A stretch of DNA of 64,000 nucleotides from Bacteroides faecis MAJ27 (GTDB lineage: Bacteria > Bacteroidota > Bacteroidia > Bacteroidales > Bacteroidaceae): assembly GCF_900106755.1 (NCBI RefSeq), contig NZ_FNNN01000012.1, positions 62,001-126,000 on the forward strand. Direction: 5' to 3'. Positions 18,581 through 27,243 of this stretch are shown here, in pieces. The position numbers and the translations under genes are program-made. A model generated the notes under the pieces. That model did no database searches, was not told the origin of the DNA, and saw nothing but the letters and a program-made list of their open reading frames with translations. The stretch's first letter is position 1, and the number at the start of each line of letters is the position of its first letter.

Positions 18581-18680
18581 TTAGGCACGGATTACGCGGA
18601 TTACACGGATTTCTTTTATGATCCTATTTTTATATAGAACCCAACTCTTTATCCGTGTAATCCGCGTAATCCGTGCCTAA
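18581..18680. repeat. 30-bp perfect inverted repeat, GGCACGGATTA family
   Basis: The arms 18581-18610 and 18651-18680 are exact complements, starting TTAGGCACGGATTACGCGGA. The arm itself repeats a GGATTAC-type unit. It separates the end of the DUF4301 gene from the CAT-like gene. Diverged copies lie at 27152-27221 and 37539-37573. Confidence 0.9.
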
Positions 18681-18713
18681 CTACATATTTCATCAATCAA
18701 ACGCGGTATCTTC

Positions 18714-20231
18714 TTACTGATGCTGTTCACGCAACAGGTCGTTCACTGTCTTCACCGGATTGAAAGTGGTCAGAGGGACTTCTACGAATACGGTATTCCA
18801 GTCACTCATAGCACCATTCCACAAACCGGGGAGTTCTAGAGCTTTCAGGTCTTTTCCGTTCTTCGATTTATAAGAGATGAAGCCTGTCGCTTTATCTACG
18901 TATTTCACCAGATCGAACTTGTGACCTTTATAGTCACGTACGGCACAAACCAAGTCTACCGGATTGAAGTGCGTACCCTTTTCGAACATTTCCTTTTTGG
19001 CAGGATCGTTCATATCGATCTGAGAGCTTTCGAGGATTTGCAGGGAGATAGTTCCGTCTCTGTTATAAGCAAGGAACGGACCGCCACCCGGCTCGCCTAC
19101 ATTCTTCACCATACCGCATACACGCATCGGACGGTTCAGTTTGCTCTTCAGGTAGATCACCAGTTCGGCATCTTCGAGGTTCTTCGTTTCGGGATTCTTG
19201 CAGAAAAGTTGTTTTTGCAGGAACTGGAGAATTTCCATGATTTGCTCATGTGTATACTTTCCACTGTCGAGCAATTCGAGGTATTCGAATGCCTTCTTCT
19301 GCAAGGACACGAGTACGCCGGCAATCAGTTTCTTATAAGTAACGGTGTCGGCTTTCAGTTTATCGGGTACTACGTTGTCGATATTCTTGATGAAGATAAT
19401 GTCGGCATCGAGATCGTTAAGGTTCTCGATCAGCGCACCGTGACCACCCGGACGGAACAGGAGTTTGCCGTTGTCACGGAACGGTTGGTTATCCATATCG
19501 GCGGCGATGGTATCGGTATTCGGTTTCTGCTCGGAGAAGGTAATGTAATAGTCTACTCCATAACGTTTGCCGAATGCCGCGGCTTTCTCTTCCACCAGTT
19601 TCTTGAAGAGTTCACGGTGTTCGGTAGAAACGGTGAAGTGTACATTGACTTTGCCACTCTTTCCGGCTGCATACATAGCACCTTCGGCAAGGTGTTCTTC
19701 AAGCGGAGTACGTGAACCTTCGGGATATTTATGGAATTTGAGCAGACCTTTCGGAAGTGCTCCGTAGTTGAGTCCGGCAGTTTCGAGAAGGGCAGCTACT
19801 ACAGCTTTGTAATTACCTTCTTCCATCAATCCCGGAATATCTTTTCCGGCTGTACGCTGACAAGCTACATTCAAGTCGTCATAGAAAGCAAAATCCTTGA
19901 TTCCGTCGAAGAATGCCTGCTCAAACTTTGTAGTAGGTTTGTCATACTCTGCGGACAGAAACTCGAACAGATTCTTGAACATACGACTGGCAGCGCCCGA
20001 AGCAGGAACAAACTTCACGATGATCTTATCCGTATTTTTATAAGCATCCCATGCAGCCAGATATACTTTTTGTTCTTCTGCGTCAGGAGCCAATATGCCT
20101 TTTTCTATGGAAGCGGCAGCATCCAGTTTCAAATAAGGAAAACCTGTCTGGAAGCAAGCCAGCTGTTCTGCTATCTGCGCTTCCGTGATGCCTTTCTTGG
20201 CAAGCAACTCTTTGTCCTGTGTCGTTATCAT
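18714..20231 (-). CDS. DUF4301 protein, nucleotidyltransferase-like
   Basis: A 505-residue cytoplasmic protein of the DUF4301 family, common in Bacteroidetes. Features resembling sugar-nucleotide pyrophosphorylases are visible: VKFVPASGAASRMFKNL near residue 80 (a Gly-rich loop with the conserved Arg-Met), and LFRPGGHGALIENLNDLDAD followed by IIFIKNIDNVVPD in the middle (compare the UDP-sugar pyrophosphorylase core). Substrate is unknown. It is transcribed divergently from relA with its own -7 box. Confidence 0.85.
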   Translation of the reverse strand: MITTQDKELLAKKGITEAQIAEQLACFQTGFPYLKLDAAASIEKGILAPDAEEQKVYLAAWDAYKNTDKIIVKFVPASGAASRMFKNLFEFLSAEYDKPTTKFEQAFFDGIKDFAFYDDLNVACQRTAGKDIPGLMEEGNYKAVVAALLETAGLNYGALPKGLLKFHKYPEGSRTPLEEHLAEGAMYAAGKSGKVNVHFTVSTEHRELFKKLVEEKAAAFGKRYGVDYYITFSEQKPNTDTIAADMDNQPFRDNGKLLFRPGGHGALIENLNDLDADIIFIKNIDNVVPDKLKADTVTYKKLIAGVLVSLQKKAFEYLELLDSGKYTHEQIMEILQFLQKQLFCKNPETKNLEDAELVIYLKSKLNRPMRVCGMVKNVGEPGGGPFLAYNRDGTISLQILESSQIDMNDPAKKEMFEKGTHFNPVDLVCAVRDYKGHKFDLVKYVDKATGFISYKSKNGKDLKALELPGLWNGAMSDWNTVFVEVPLTTFNPVKTVNDLLREQHQ

Positions 20232-20257
20232 AATATCTATTTTTATTAATTGATGCC

Positions 20258-20265
20258 CAAAAATA
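20258..20265 (-). promoter_or_regulatory. Candidate promoter of the DUF4301 gene
   Basis: Minus-strand TATTTTTG fits TAnnTTTG; start near 20251, leader about 20 nt. Confidence 0.5.
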
Positions 20266-20337
20266 CAAAATGTTATTTACTTCTTGCCGAATAACCGGGA
20301 AAAAAAGTAATTTTACGTCGAATTAACAAGATTGAAT

Positions 20338-22554
20338 ATGGACGACTTTTTTACATCAGAGGAAAAGAAGGAGCTTTTTTCACTCTACAGGCATCTGTTG
20401 CAATCTGCCGGAGATACGATTTTCTGGAAGGATTGCCAAAAATTAAAGAAACATCTTATCAAAGCTGCCCAATGTAACGGGCTGCAACGCAATAACTTCG
20501 GGATGAATCCCGTCATCAGAGATTTACAAACGGCGGTTATCGTAGCCGAAGAAATCGGAATGAAAGGTTCGTGTCTCATCAGCATTATGCTTCACGAAAT
20601 CGTGAAGGCACATATCCTGTCGATTGAGGATGTGAATGCCGAATATGGCGAAGATGTAGGCAGTATCATCAAAGGACTGGTGAAAACAAACGAACTGTAC
20701 TCCAAAAGTCCGGCGATTGAATCGGAAAACTTCCGCAATCTCCTGCTCTCTTTTGCCGAAGATATGCGCGTCATTCTGATCATGATTGCAGACCGTGTGA
20801 ACGTGATGCGCCAGATCAAGGATACAGGCAACGAAGAAGACCGGGTAAAGGTGGCGAACGAAGCAGCTTATCTGTATGCTCCGCTGGCACACAAGCTGGG
20901 ACTTTACAAGCTGAAATCGGAACTGGAAGACTTGTCGCTGAAATATACACAGCGGGAAACTTACTATTATATAAAGGAGAAGCTCAACGAAACGAAGGCT
21001 TCCCGTGATAAGTATATCGCCTCCTTTATCGACCCTATCCAGAAGAAGGTAAAGGAAGCCGGATTGAAGTTCGACATCAAAGGACGTACCAAATCGATTC
21101 ATTCCATCTGGAACAAGATTCAGAAACAGAAGACTCCGTTCGAAGGAATTTATGACTTGTTCGCTATCCGTATCATTCTGGATTCCGAACCGGACCCGGC
21201 TAAAGAGAAGCAGGAATGCTGGCAGGTATATTCTATCGTTACGGATATGTATCAGCCCAACCCGAAACGTTTGCGGGACTGGCTTTCAATTCCGAAAAGC
21301 AACGGTTACGAATCGTTGCATATCACTGTGATGGGGCCGGAAGGCAGATGGGTGGAAGTACAGATTCGTACCCGGCGAATGGATGAGATCGCAGAACGGG
21401 GACTCGCCGCACACTGGAGATACAAAGGCATCAAAGGTGAAACAGGACTGGACGAATGGCTGACTTCAGTACGCGAAGCTCTTGAAAATGCAGATAACGA
21501 CTCTTTGAAAGTGATGGACCAGTTTAAAATGGACCTTTACGAAGATGAAGTATTCGTATTCACACCGAAAGGAGACTTGTTCAAGCTTGCCAAAGGGGCT
21601 ACCGTACTCGATTTCGCTTTCCATATTCATAGTAAACTGGGATGCAAGTGTATCGGAGCAAAAGTAAACGGCAAGAACGTACAGTTAAAGCAGAAACTGA
21701 ACAGCGGTGATCAGGTGGAAATCATGACGTCGAATACCCAGACTCCGAAGCAGGACTGGCTGAACATCGTGACGACTTCCAAAGCCCGCACCAAGATACG
21801 TCAGGCACTTAAGGAGATGGTAGCACGCCAGCACGATTTCGCCAAAGAGACATTGGAACGGAAGTTCAAAAACCGGAAGATGGAATATGACGAAGCTACG
21901 ATGATGCGTCTTATCAAGCGTCTGGGCTTCAAAAATGTGACAGAGTTTTATCAGAAGATTGCAGATGAGACACTGGATGTCAACGATATTCTGGATAAAT
22001 ACCTCGAACAGCAGAGACGGGACAATGACACGCATGATGAGATCGTTTATCGCAGTGCCGAAGGATATAATTTGCAGACAACACAAGAAGAGGTCACCTC
22101 CAAAGAGGATGTGCTTGTCATCGATCAGAATCTGAAAGGACTGGAATTTAAACTTGCCAAATGCTGCAATCCGATTTACGGAGATGATGTATTCGGATTT
22201 GTGACAGTAAGCGGAGGTATCAAAATTCATCGGGCGGACTGTCCGAATGCCAATCAGATGCGCGAACGGTTCGGATACCGGATTGTAAAAGCACGTTGGG
22301 CAGGAAAATCAGTCGGCACACAGTATCCTATCACACTGCGTGTGGTAGGTCACGATGATATTGGGATTGTTACCAATATTACCTCTATCATTTCTAAAGA
22401 GAATGGAATCAGTCTGCGATCCATCGGAATCGATTCCAACGACGGATTATTCTCCGGAACACTAACGGTAATGGTAGGTGATACCGGACGACTGGAAGCA
22501 CTCATCAAGAAGTTGAGGACAGTGAAAGGAGTAAAACAGGTAAGCAGAAACTAA
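20338..22554 (+). CDS. relA: (p)ppGpp synthetase, RelA/SpoT family, hydrolase domain degenerate
   Basis: A 738-residue long RSH protein. The synthetase domain is complete: KGRTKSIHSIWNKIQKQ, GIYDLFAIRII with the catalytic Asp, NGYESLHITVMG and WVEVQIRTRRMDEIAERGLA. A TGS domain (EDEVFVFTPKGDLFKLAKGA) and a C-terminal ACT domain follow. The N-terminal HD hydrolase domain is recognisable but lacks key residues: the HP motif reads NP, the HD motif LLHD reads MLHE, the following ED reads KA, and ADRxHNMR reads ADRVNVMR. I infer a synthetase-only, RelA-like enzyme. The RxKD/ExDD position reads RLRD. Start is the ATG at 20338; a TTG six bases upstream is in frame. Confidence 0.94.
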   Translation: MDDFFTSEEKKELFSLYRHLLQSAGDTIFWKDCQKLKKHLIKAAQCNGLQRNNFGMNPVIRDLQTAVIVAEEIGMKGSCLISIMLHEIVKAHILSIEDVNAEYGEDVGSIIKGLVKTNELYSKSPAIESENFRNLLLSFAEDMRVILIMIADRVNVMRQIKDTGNEEDRVKVANEAAYLYAPLAHKLGLYKLKSELEDLSLKYTQRETYYYIKEKLNETKASRDKYIASFIDPIQKKVKEAGLKFDIKGRTKSIHSIWNKIQKQKTPFEGIYDLFAIRIILDSEPDPAKEKQECWQVYSIVTDMYQPNPKRLRDWLSIPKSNGYESLHITVMGPEGRWVEVQIRTRRMDEIAERGLAAHWRYKGIKGETGLDEWLTSVREALENADNDSLKVMDQFKMDLYEDEVFVFTPKGDLFKLAKGATVLDFAFHIHSKLGCKCIGAKVNGKNVQLKQKLNSGDQVEIMTSNTQTPKQDWLNIVTTSKARTKIRQALKEMVARQHDFAKETLERKFKNRKMEYDEATMMRLIKRLGFKNVTEFYQKIADETLDVNDILDKYLEQQRRDNDTHDEIVYRSAEGYNLQTTQEEVTSKEDVLVIDQNLKGLEFKLAKCCNPIYGDDVFGFVTVSGGIKIHRADCPNANQMRERFGYRIVKARWAGKSVGTQYPITLRVVGHDDIGIVTNITSIISKENGISLRSIGIDSNDGLFSGTLTVMVGDTGRLEALIKKLRTVKGVKQVSRN

Positions 22555-22557
22555 AAA

Positions 22558-22625
22558 AATGAAGAATGAGGAATGAAGAATGGGCTGCGCTATTATGCTG
22601 CAAAGTAATTCTTCATTCTTCATTT
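22558..22625. repeat. Palindromic intergenic repeat, GAATGAAGAAT family, second copy
   Basis: AATGAAGAATGAGGAATGAA (22558 onward) pairs with ATTCTTCATTCTTCATTT (22608-22625). It lies between the convergent relA and MFS genes. The central GGGCTGCGC part matches, in inverse orientation, the element between atpA and atpG. Confidence 0.8.
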
Positions 22626-22628
22626 AAA

Positions 22629-23786
22629 TCATCTTACTTTCTTGTTCTTATAATAAGGATAAGTAACCAGTATAAAGAAAATCAAAGCGATCACAGCTAC
22701 TACTTGTCCGGTATAAAGCATCTTATCTGCTTCCAGATCGAAATAGCACGCAACGGCTATTCCGGATGAGAATCCGACTTCGCTGGCCAACAGATGAGTG
22801 GTATTTGCCGTACCTCGCTGACAATGATGGGACAGCTTCACAAACATGACCAGAAACTCCGGCATCACCAGTCCCAAACCTAATCCAAGAAGGATGGAAG
22901 GAACACCTACCGGAAAACCGGAAGCCAACAGAGTGATAGCTACAATCTCCAGTATCATTCCTACAAGCACCAGCCGCCATGTCTTATCCTTCAGAACAAA
23001 CAGACGTGCCAGCAACAAGGAGGCAAGGTATCCGGCTCCTGTACCGACAAAGAATGGGATGGGTATTCCTCTATTCCCCAGTACGAAATCGTTGAGGAAA
23101 GGATGTACGAGCGGAATCAACAATCCCGGTACGAAAGTAATCAGAATCATGTTGATAGCAGGTACCCATCCCCGCAACAGCAGGAAGCGGTCGAAGGAAT
23201 AGAGCTTGGTAACGATCGGGGCACGGAAAGGCACATATACTCCGGCTACCATCAAAACACCTGCTATTCCGGTGATCACCGACACGGACAGCAGGTTTTT
23301 AAATGAATAGCTCTGATAGAGCCAGACACCCAGAACAACACCGATAATCATCCCCAGACGTGCCATCCAGGAAAAGCTGACATTTCCGGCACTGCGAAGT
23401 GTAGCGTTCGTTATATCAATGGCAAGTGTGATTCCTGCGGTGGTAGCAATTCCAAAAGCCAATCCTTGTACGGTGCTCAACAAGACAAGTTCCGTTACAT
23501 TGGTCACAAAGGTATATCCTGCCGTTGCCGCTACCATCAGGGCAAAAGAGAACATACACATGTACTTACGCTTGTAGGCATCTACGAGATAAGCATGGAA
23601 CGGACCGATAAGGAACATTCCCAATGTAAAAAAAAGAAAGATAACCCCTGTCTGTGCTACCGGTACCCCAAGACGGTCGGCCATCTCAACGGAAAGCACC
23701 GGAAACAGGATATACAAAGAGATAAACAACAGCAAATTAGCTACGCATATCCGCATAAAATGAACTGTCCACAATTTAACTGCCAT
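22629..23786 (-). CDS. MFS transporter
   Basis: A 385-residue, twelve-helix major facilitator protein of the inner membrane. The start chosen is the ATG at 23786 (MAVKLWTVHFMRICVANLLL), because the longer frame would overlap panB. The loop between helices 2 and 3 carries HAYLVDAYKRKYMCMFSFA, a version of the MFS motif A region. The substrate cannot be told. It begins 8 nt after panB and is probably co-transcribed; sugar or drug export are usual roles for such proteins. Confidence 0.88.
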   Translation of the reverse strand: MAVKLWTVHFMRICVANLLLFISLYILFPVLSVEMADRLGVPVAQTGVIFLFFTLGMFLIGPFHAYLVDAYKRKYMCMFSFALMVAATAGYTFVTNVTELVLLSTVQGLAFGIATTAGITLAIDITNATLRSAGNVSFSWMARLGMIIGVVLGVWLYQSYSFKNLLSVSVITGIAGVLMVAGVYVPFRAPIVTKLYSFDRFLLLRGWVPAINMILITFVPGLLIPLVHPFLNDFVLGNRGIPIPFFVGTGAGYLASLLLARLFVLKDKTWRLVLVGMILEIVAITLLASGFPVGVPSILLGLGLGLVMPEFLVMFVKLSHHCQRGTANTTHLLASEVGFSSGIAVACYFDLEADKMLYTGQVVAVIALIFFILVTYPYYKNKKVR

Positions 23787-23794
23787 ATATTGTT

Positions 23795-24616
23795 TTAATA
23801 TTGTTCCTTCTCGTTGGGGAAGTCGCAATTCTTCACGTCGGACACATAACGGCTGATCGCATCAGTCATCACTGTGTAAAGGTCTGCATACCGACGTAAG
23901 AAGCGGGGACGGAATCCATTGTTCATTCCAAGCATATCCTGGATGACCAACACTTGTCCGTCTACATGACCACCGGCACCAATACCGATAATAGGTATCG
24001 TCAATTCCGAAGCTACCCGTTCAGCCAAAGTTGCCGGAATCTTTTCGAGCACGATGGCAAAGCAACCTGCCTCTTCGAGAAGATGGGCATCGCGAATCAG
24101 CTTTTCAGCCTCGCTCTCGTCTTTGGCACGCACTGTATAAGTACCATATTTATTAATAGACTGAGGCATCAACCCCAAATGGCCCATCACCGGAATACCT
24201 GCGCTGATAATGCGTTTCACCGTACCGATGATTTCTTCTCCACCTTCCAGTTTCAAAGCATCGGCATGACTTTCCTTCATTATGCGGATGGCAGAAGCAA
24301 GACCTTCCATTTCGTTTCCCTGATAAGATCCGAAAGGCATATCGACTACGACCATAGCACGTTTTACGCCACGTACGACTGATTTTGCGTGATAAATCAT
24401 CTGATCAAGAGTAATAGGCAATGTAGTCACGTTACCTGCCATTACATTAGAAGCGGAGTCGCCCACCAGAATCACATCCATTCCCGCACCATCTACGATT
24501 TGTGCCATCGTGTAATCATAAGAAGTAAGCATAGATATTCTTTCGCCTCTCTGTTTCATTTCAACCAAGCGATGAGTAGTCACCTTTCTTGTGTCATCTG
24601 ATATATAACCAGCCAT
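23795..24616 (-). CDS. panB: 3-methyl-2-oxobutanoate hydroxymethyltransferase
   Basis: PanB (ketopantoate hydroxymethyltransferase) makes the first committed precursor of pantothenate and coenzyme A. The 273 residues include the conserved [34 protein letters not shown] with a metal-binding Asp, [34 protein letters not shown] and [15 protein letters not shown]. It has its own promoter box 75 nt upstream and leads a two-gene unit with the MFS transporter. Confidence 0.97.
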   Translation of the reverse strand: MAGYISDDTRKVTTHRLVEMKQRGERISMLTSYDYTMAQIVDGAGMDVILVGDSASNVMAGNVTTLPITLDQMIYHAKSVVRGVKRAMVVVDMPFGSYQGNEMEGLASAIRIMKESHADALKLEGGEEIIGTVKRIISAGIPVMGHLGLMPQSINKYGTYTVRAKDESEAEKLIRDAHLLEEAGCFAIVLEKIPATLAERVASELTIPIIGIGAGGHVDGQVLVIQDMLGMNNGFRPRFLRRYADLYTVMTDAISRYVSDVKNCDFPNEKEQY

Positions 24617-24690
24617 GTCTTTTCAAATTTTAAATTAATAATTAAAAGATAAAGAGCTTCTGACAACGCGAACGTTATCAAAAATTGGGG

Positions 24691-24698
24691 CAAAGTTA
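24691..24698 (-). promoter_or_regulatory. Candidate promoter of panB
   Basis: Minus-strand TAACTTTG fits TAnnTTTG; start near 24684. The gap 24617-24934 otherwise holds AT-rich sequence with a low-complexity 60-codon plus-strand frame that I do not accept as a gene. Confidence 0.5.
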
Positions 24699-24934
24699 TA
24701 ACATTTCTTCCATAAGTGAGAAAGAAAACGAAAAAGAATCACTCAAGATAAAGACTCCGACAAAAAACAAAAGGAATTTTGAACTGTTTTTTCTCTATAT
24801 GAATCAGGGGATTCATGATTCAAACCAAATAAAAAAGAGAATTGAAAATGAAAAAGGCATAAGCTGATGAGATAAGGCAGAGGTGCACGCAGATAGCATA
24901 AAGCATTACGTGCACTGCTGTATACTGATTTTCA

Positions 24935-25585
24935 TCATTTGCGATGTATGGTCAGTAACCGTTCGAAGGTCATTTCCGAAAAGTCATCTATAATATAGTG
25001 TGCTTTTCCGGTAATAGCCTCTCTTGTATTGGTAGTGGCAAGACCGATAACGGTAGCACCGGAAGTCATTCCGGCTTGCAGACCGTGGAAGGAGTCTTCG
25101 AACACATAAGAGTTTTCAGGAGTAGCACCGAATATTTCCATACCGAGAAGGAAACAGTCGGGAGCCGGTTTGGAGCGGGCAAACATTTCTCCGGTCAGGA
25201 TACGGTCTACCATTCCTTTAAATTCGGGATGGGCATTGTAAACGTTTTGCATCTTCTCTTCGTTGGAACTGGTGACTACAGCTATCTTCACCCCGTGATT
25301 CCGAAGATTGGCGATAAAGGCTTCCACACCGGAAATGTATTCATAAGACATGCTTTTCTCGAAGACATTGAGCCCGGCTGTAATCTCTTGCTGAGCCTCC
25401 GGCTGATCCGAGAAGTATTTGTCGTAAATCTGGGTCAGCGTCTGTCCCTTGATACGGCGTCCGAAGTCTTGTTCATTCAGATATTTACGCCCTTGTTCAT
25501 CCCAGAAAACAGTGTACTGCGTTTCCGTATCCATGATGACACCATCGAAATCAAACAGTGCCGCAATTGTCTTTGTTGTATCCAT
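24935..25585 (-). CDS. HAD-family hydrolase (beta-phosphoglucomutase-like)
   Basis: A 216-residue HAD protein. Motif I is FDFDGVIMDTE (residues 12-22, with the nucleophile Asp and acid/base Asp), motif II lies in VVTSSNEEKM, motif III is a Lys in RSKPAPDCFLLG, and motif IV is VFEDSFHGLQAG. A helical cap follows motif I (to about residue 85). It could be a phosphatase on a sugar phosphate or a mutase. It is transcribed divergently from the MATE gene, with no clear functional partner. Confidence 0.88.
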   Translation of the reverse strand: MDTTKTIAALFDFDGVIMDTETQYTVFWDEQGRKYLNEQDFGRRIKGQTLTQIYDKYFSDQPEAQQEITAGLNVFEKSMSYEYISGVEAFIANLRNHGVKIAVVTSSNEEKMQNVYNAHPEFKGMVDRILTGEMFARSKPAPDCFLLGMEIFGATPENSYVFEDSFHGLQAGMTSGATVIGLATTNTREAITGKAHYIIDDFSEMTFERLLTIHRK

Positions 25586-25736
25586 ACTTACTCTTTCTTT
25601 TTACCTAAAACGTTAAACCTTGTGTATTGAATTGTGCAAAGTTCCGAATAATCATCGAATCAGGCAAATAATTCGTACCTTTACCCCACTTAAAAAAACG
25701 TAACATTCGTTTTCATCCAACAATCCATACGAGCGC

Positions 25737-27107
25737 ATGAGCAAAAACGATCCGCACATATTAGGAAAAGAAAGCATCGGTAAGCTACTGTTGCAATATT
25801 CCATTCCCGCCATCATTGGGATGACGATCACGTCTATTTATAATATTATCGACAGCATCTTCATCGGACACGGTGTGGGACCGATGGCTATTGCCGGATT
25901 AGCGGTCAGCTTTCCCCTGATGAATCTGGTAGTCGCTTTCTGTACGCTGGTATCTGCAGGCAGCTCTACCATTGCTTCTATCCGTCTGGGACAGAAGGAT
26001 ATGAAAGGAGCTACGGAAATCTTGTCGCACACACTGATGCTCTGCATCACGAATGCTTTTTTCTTCGGCATACTGTCTTTTATCTTTCTCGACAACATAC
26101 TGATTTTCTTCGGAGCGAGTCCCGACACGCTCCCATACGCACGCAGCTTTATGCAAGTGATTCTGCTGGGAACTCCGATCACTTATACGATGATCGGTTT
26201 GAACAATGTGATGCGTGCTACCGGATATCCGAAGAAGGCGATGCTTACTTCGATGGTAACGGTAGTAGCCAATATCATCCTCGCTCCCATCTTTATATTT
26301 CATTTTGAATGGGGAATGCGAGGAGCCGCTACGGCAACGCTCATCTCACAGCTGATCGGTATGGTGTGGGTACTAAGCCACTTTTGCAAGAAGGAGAGCA
26401 CGGTTCATTTTGAGGGAAAGATCTGGAAGGTAAAACGAAGAATTGTAGAAAGTATTTTCGCTATCGGCATGTCTCCCTTCCTGATGAATGTTTGCGCTTG
26501 TGCTATCGTTATCATAGTCAATAACAGCTTACAGGAATACGGAGGCGACATGGCTATCGGTGCTTACGGCATTATCAATCGCCTGTTGACACTCTACGTA
26601 ATGATTGTGTTGGGACTGACTATGGGAATGCAACCCATTGTAGGCTACAACTTCGGAGCACAGAAGATAGACCGGGTAAAACAGACACTACGATTGGGAA
26701 TTATCTCCGGTGTAGTGATTACCAGCAGTGGTTTTGTGATCTGCGAATTTTTCCCTCATGCGGTATCGGCACTTTTCACAGATAGTGATGAATTGATAAA
26801 TCTGGCAGTAGAAGGAATCCGTCTGGCAGTACTTATGTTCCCGTTTGTGGGAGCACAAATTGTGATTGGCAACTTCTTCCAGAGCATCGGCAAGGCAAAA
26901 ATCAGTATTTTCCTTTCGCTGACACGACAGTTGCTTTATCTGTTGCCTTGCTTGTTACTCTTCCCGCAATGGTGGGGCTTGAAAGGTGTCTGGATCAGTA
27001 TGCCGGTATCGGATGCACTGGCGTTCGTCACTGCTGTTATCAGTCTGATGATTTATATAAAGAAGGTATCGAAGGAACATCCGATAGCAAATAAGGTAGC
27101 GGAATAA
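25737..27107 (+). CDS. MATE-family efflux transporter
   Basis: A 456-residue inner-membrane protein with the twelve-helix, two-repeat arrangement of MATE pumps. The N-terminal SIPAIIGMTITSIYNIIDSI and GLAVSFPLMNLVVAFCTLVS, plus GLTMGMQPIVGYNFGAQK in the second half, are characteristic. It would export organic cations in exchange for sodium or protons; the substrate is unknown. It stands alone, divergent from the HAD gene, and ends before a palindromic repeat. Confidence 0.94.
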   Translation: MSKNDPHILGKESIGKLLLQYSIPAIIGMTITSIYNIIDSIFIGHGVGPMAIAGLAVSFPLMNLVVAFCTLVSAGSSTIASIRLGQKDMKGATEILSHTLMLCITNAFFFGILSFIFLDNILIFFGASPDTLPYARSFMQVILLGTPITYTMIGLNNVMRATGYPKKAMLTSMVTVVANIILAPIFIFHFEWGMRGAATATLISQLIGMVWVLSHFCKKESTVHFEGKIWKVKRRIVESIFAIGMSPFLMNVCACAIVIIVNNSLQEYGGDMAIGAYGIINRLLTLYVMIVLGLTMGMQPIVGYNFGAQKIDRVKQTLRLGIISGVVITSSGFVICEFFPHAVSALFTDSDELINLAVEGIRLAVLMFPFVGAQIVIGNFFQSIGKAKISIFLSLTRQLLYLLPCLLLFPQWWGLKGVWISMPVSDALAFVTAVISLMIYIKKVSKEHPIANKVAE

Positions 27108-27151
27108 ATCAAATTAACACTGCATCAGAAGATATATCATAATAAAAAATG

Positions 27152-27221
27152 TTCAGGCACGAATTAACACGTTTTCTAAAAGATGCATTCATCGCAGAAG
27201 CCGTATTAATCCGTGCCTGAA
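27152..27221. repeat. Inverted repeat, GGCACGGATTA family, second copy
   Basis: Arms TTCAGGCACGAATTAACACG (27152-27171) and its near complement at 27202-27221 match at 18 of 20 positions. It lies between the convergent MATE and ABC permease genes and may act as a bidirectional terminator. Confidence 0.8.
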
Positions 27222-27243
27222 AGATAATAATATTCCTATATTT

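Noticed and set aside
24685..24867. A 60-codon plus-strand open frame before the HAD gene
   Set aside because: Low-complexity Lys/Glu/Asn composition, overlaps the panB promoter region, no ribosome site and no recognisable motif.
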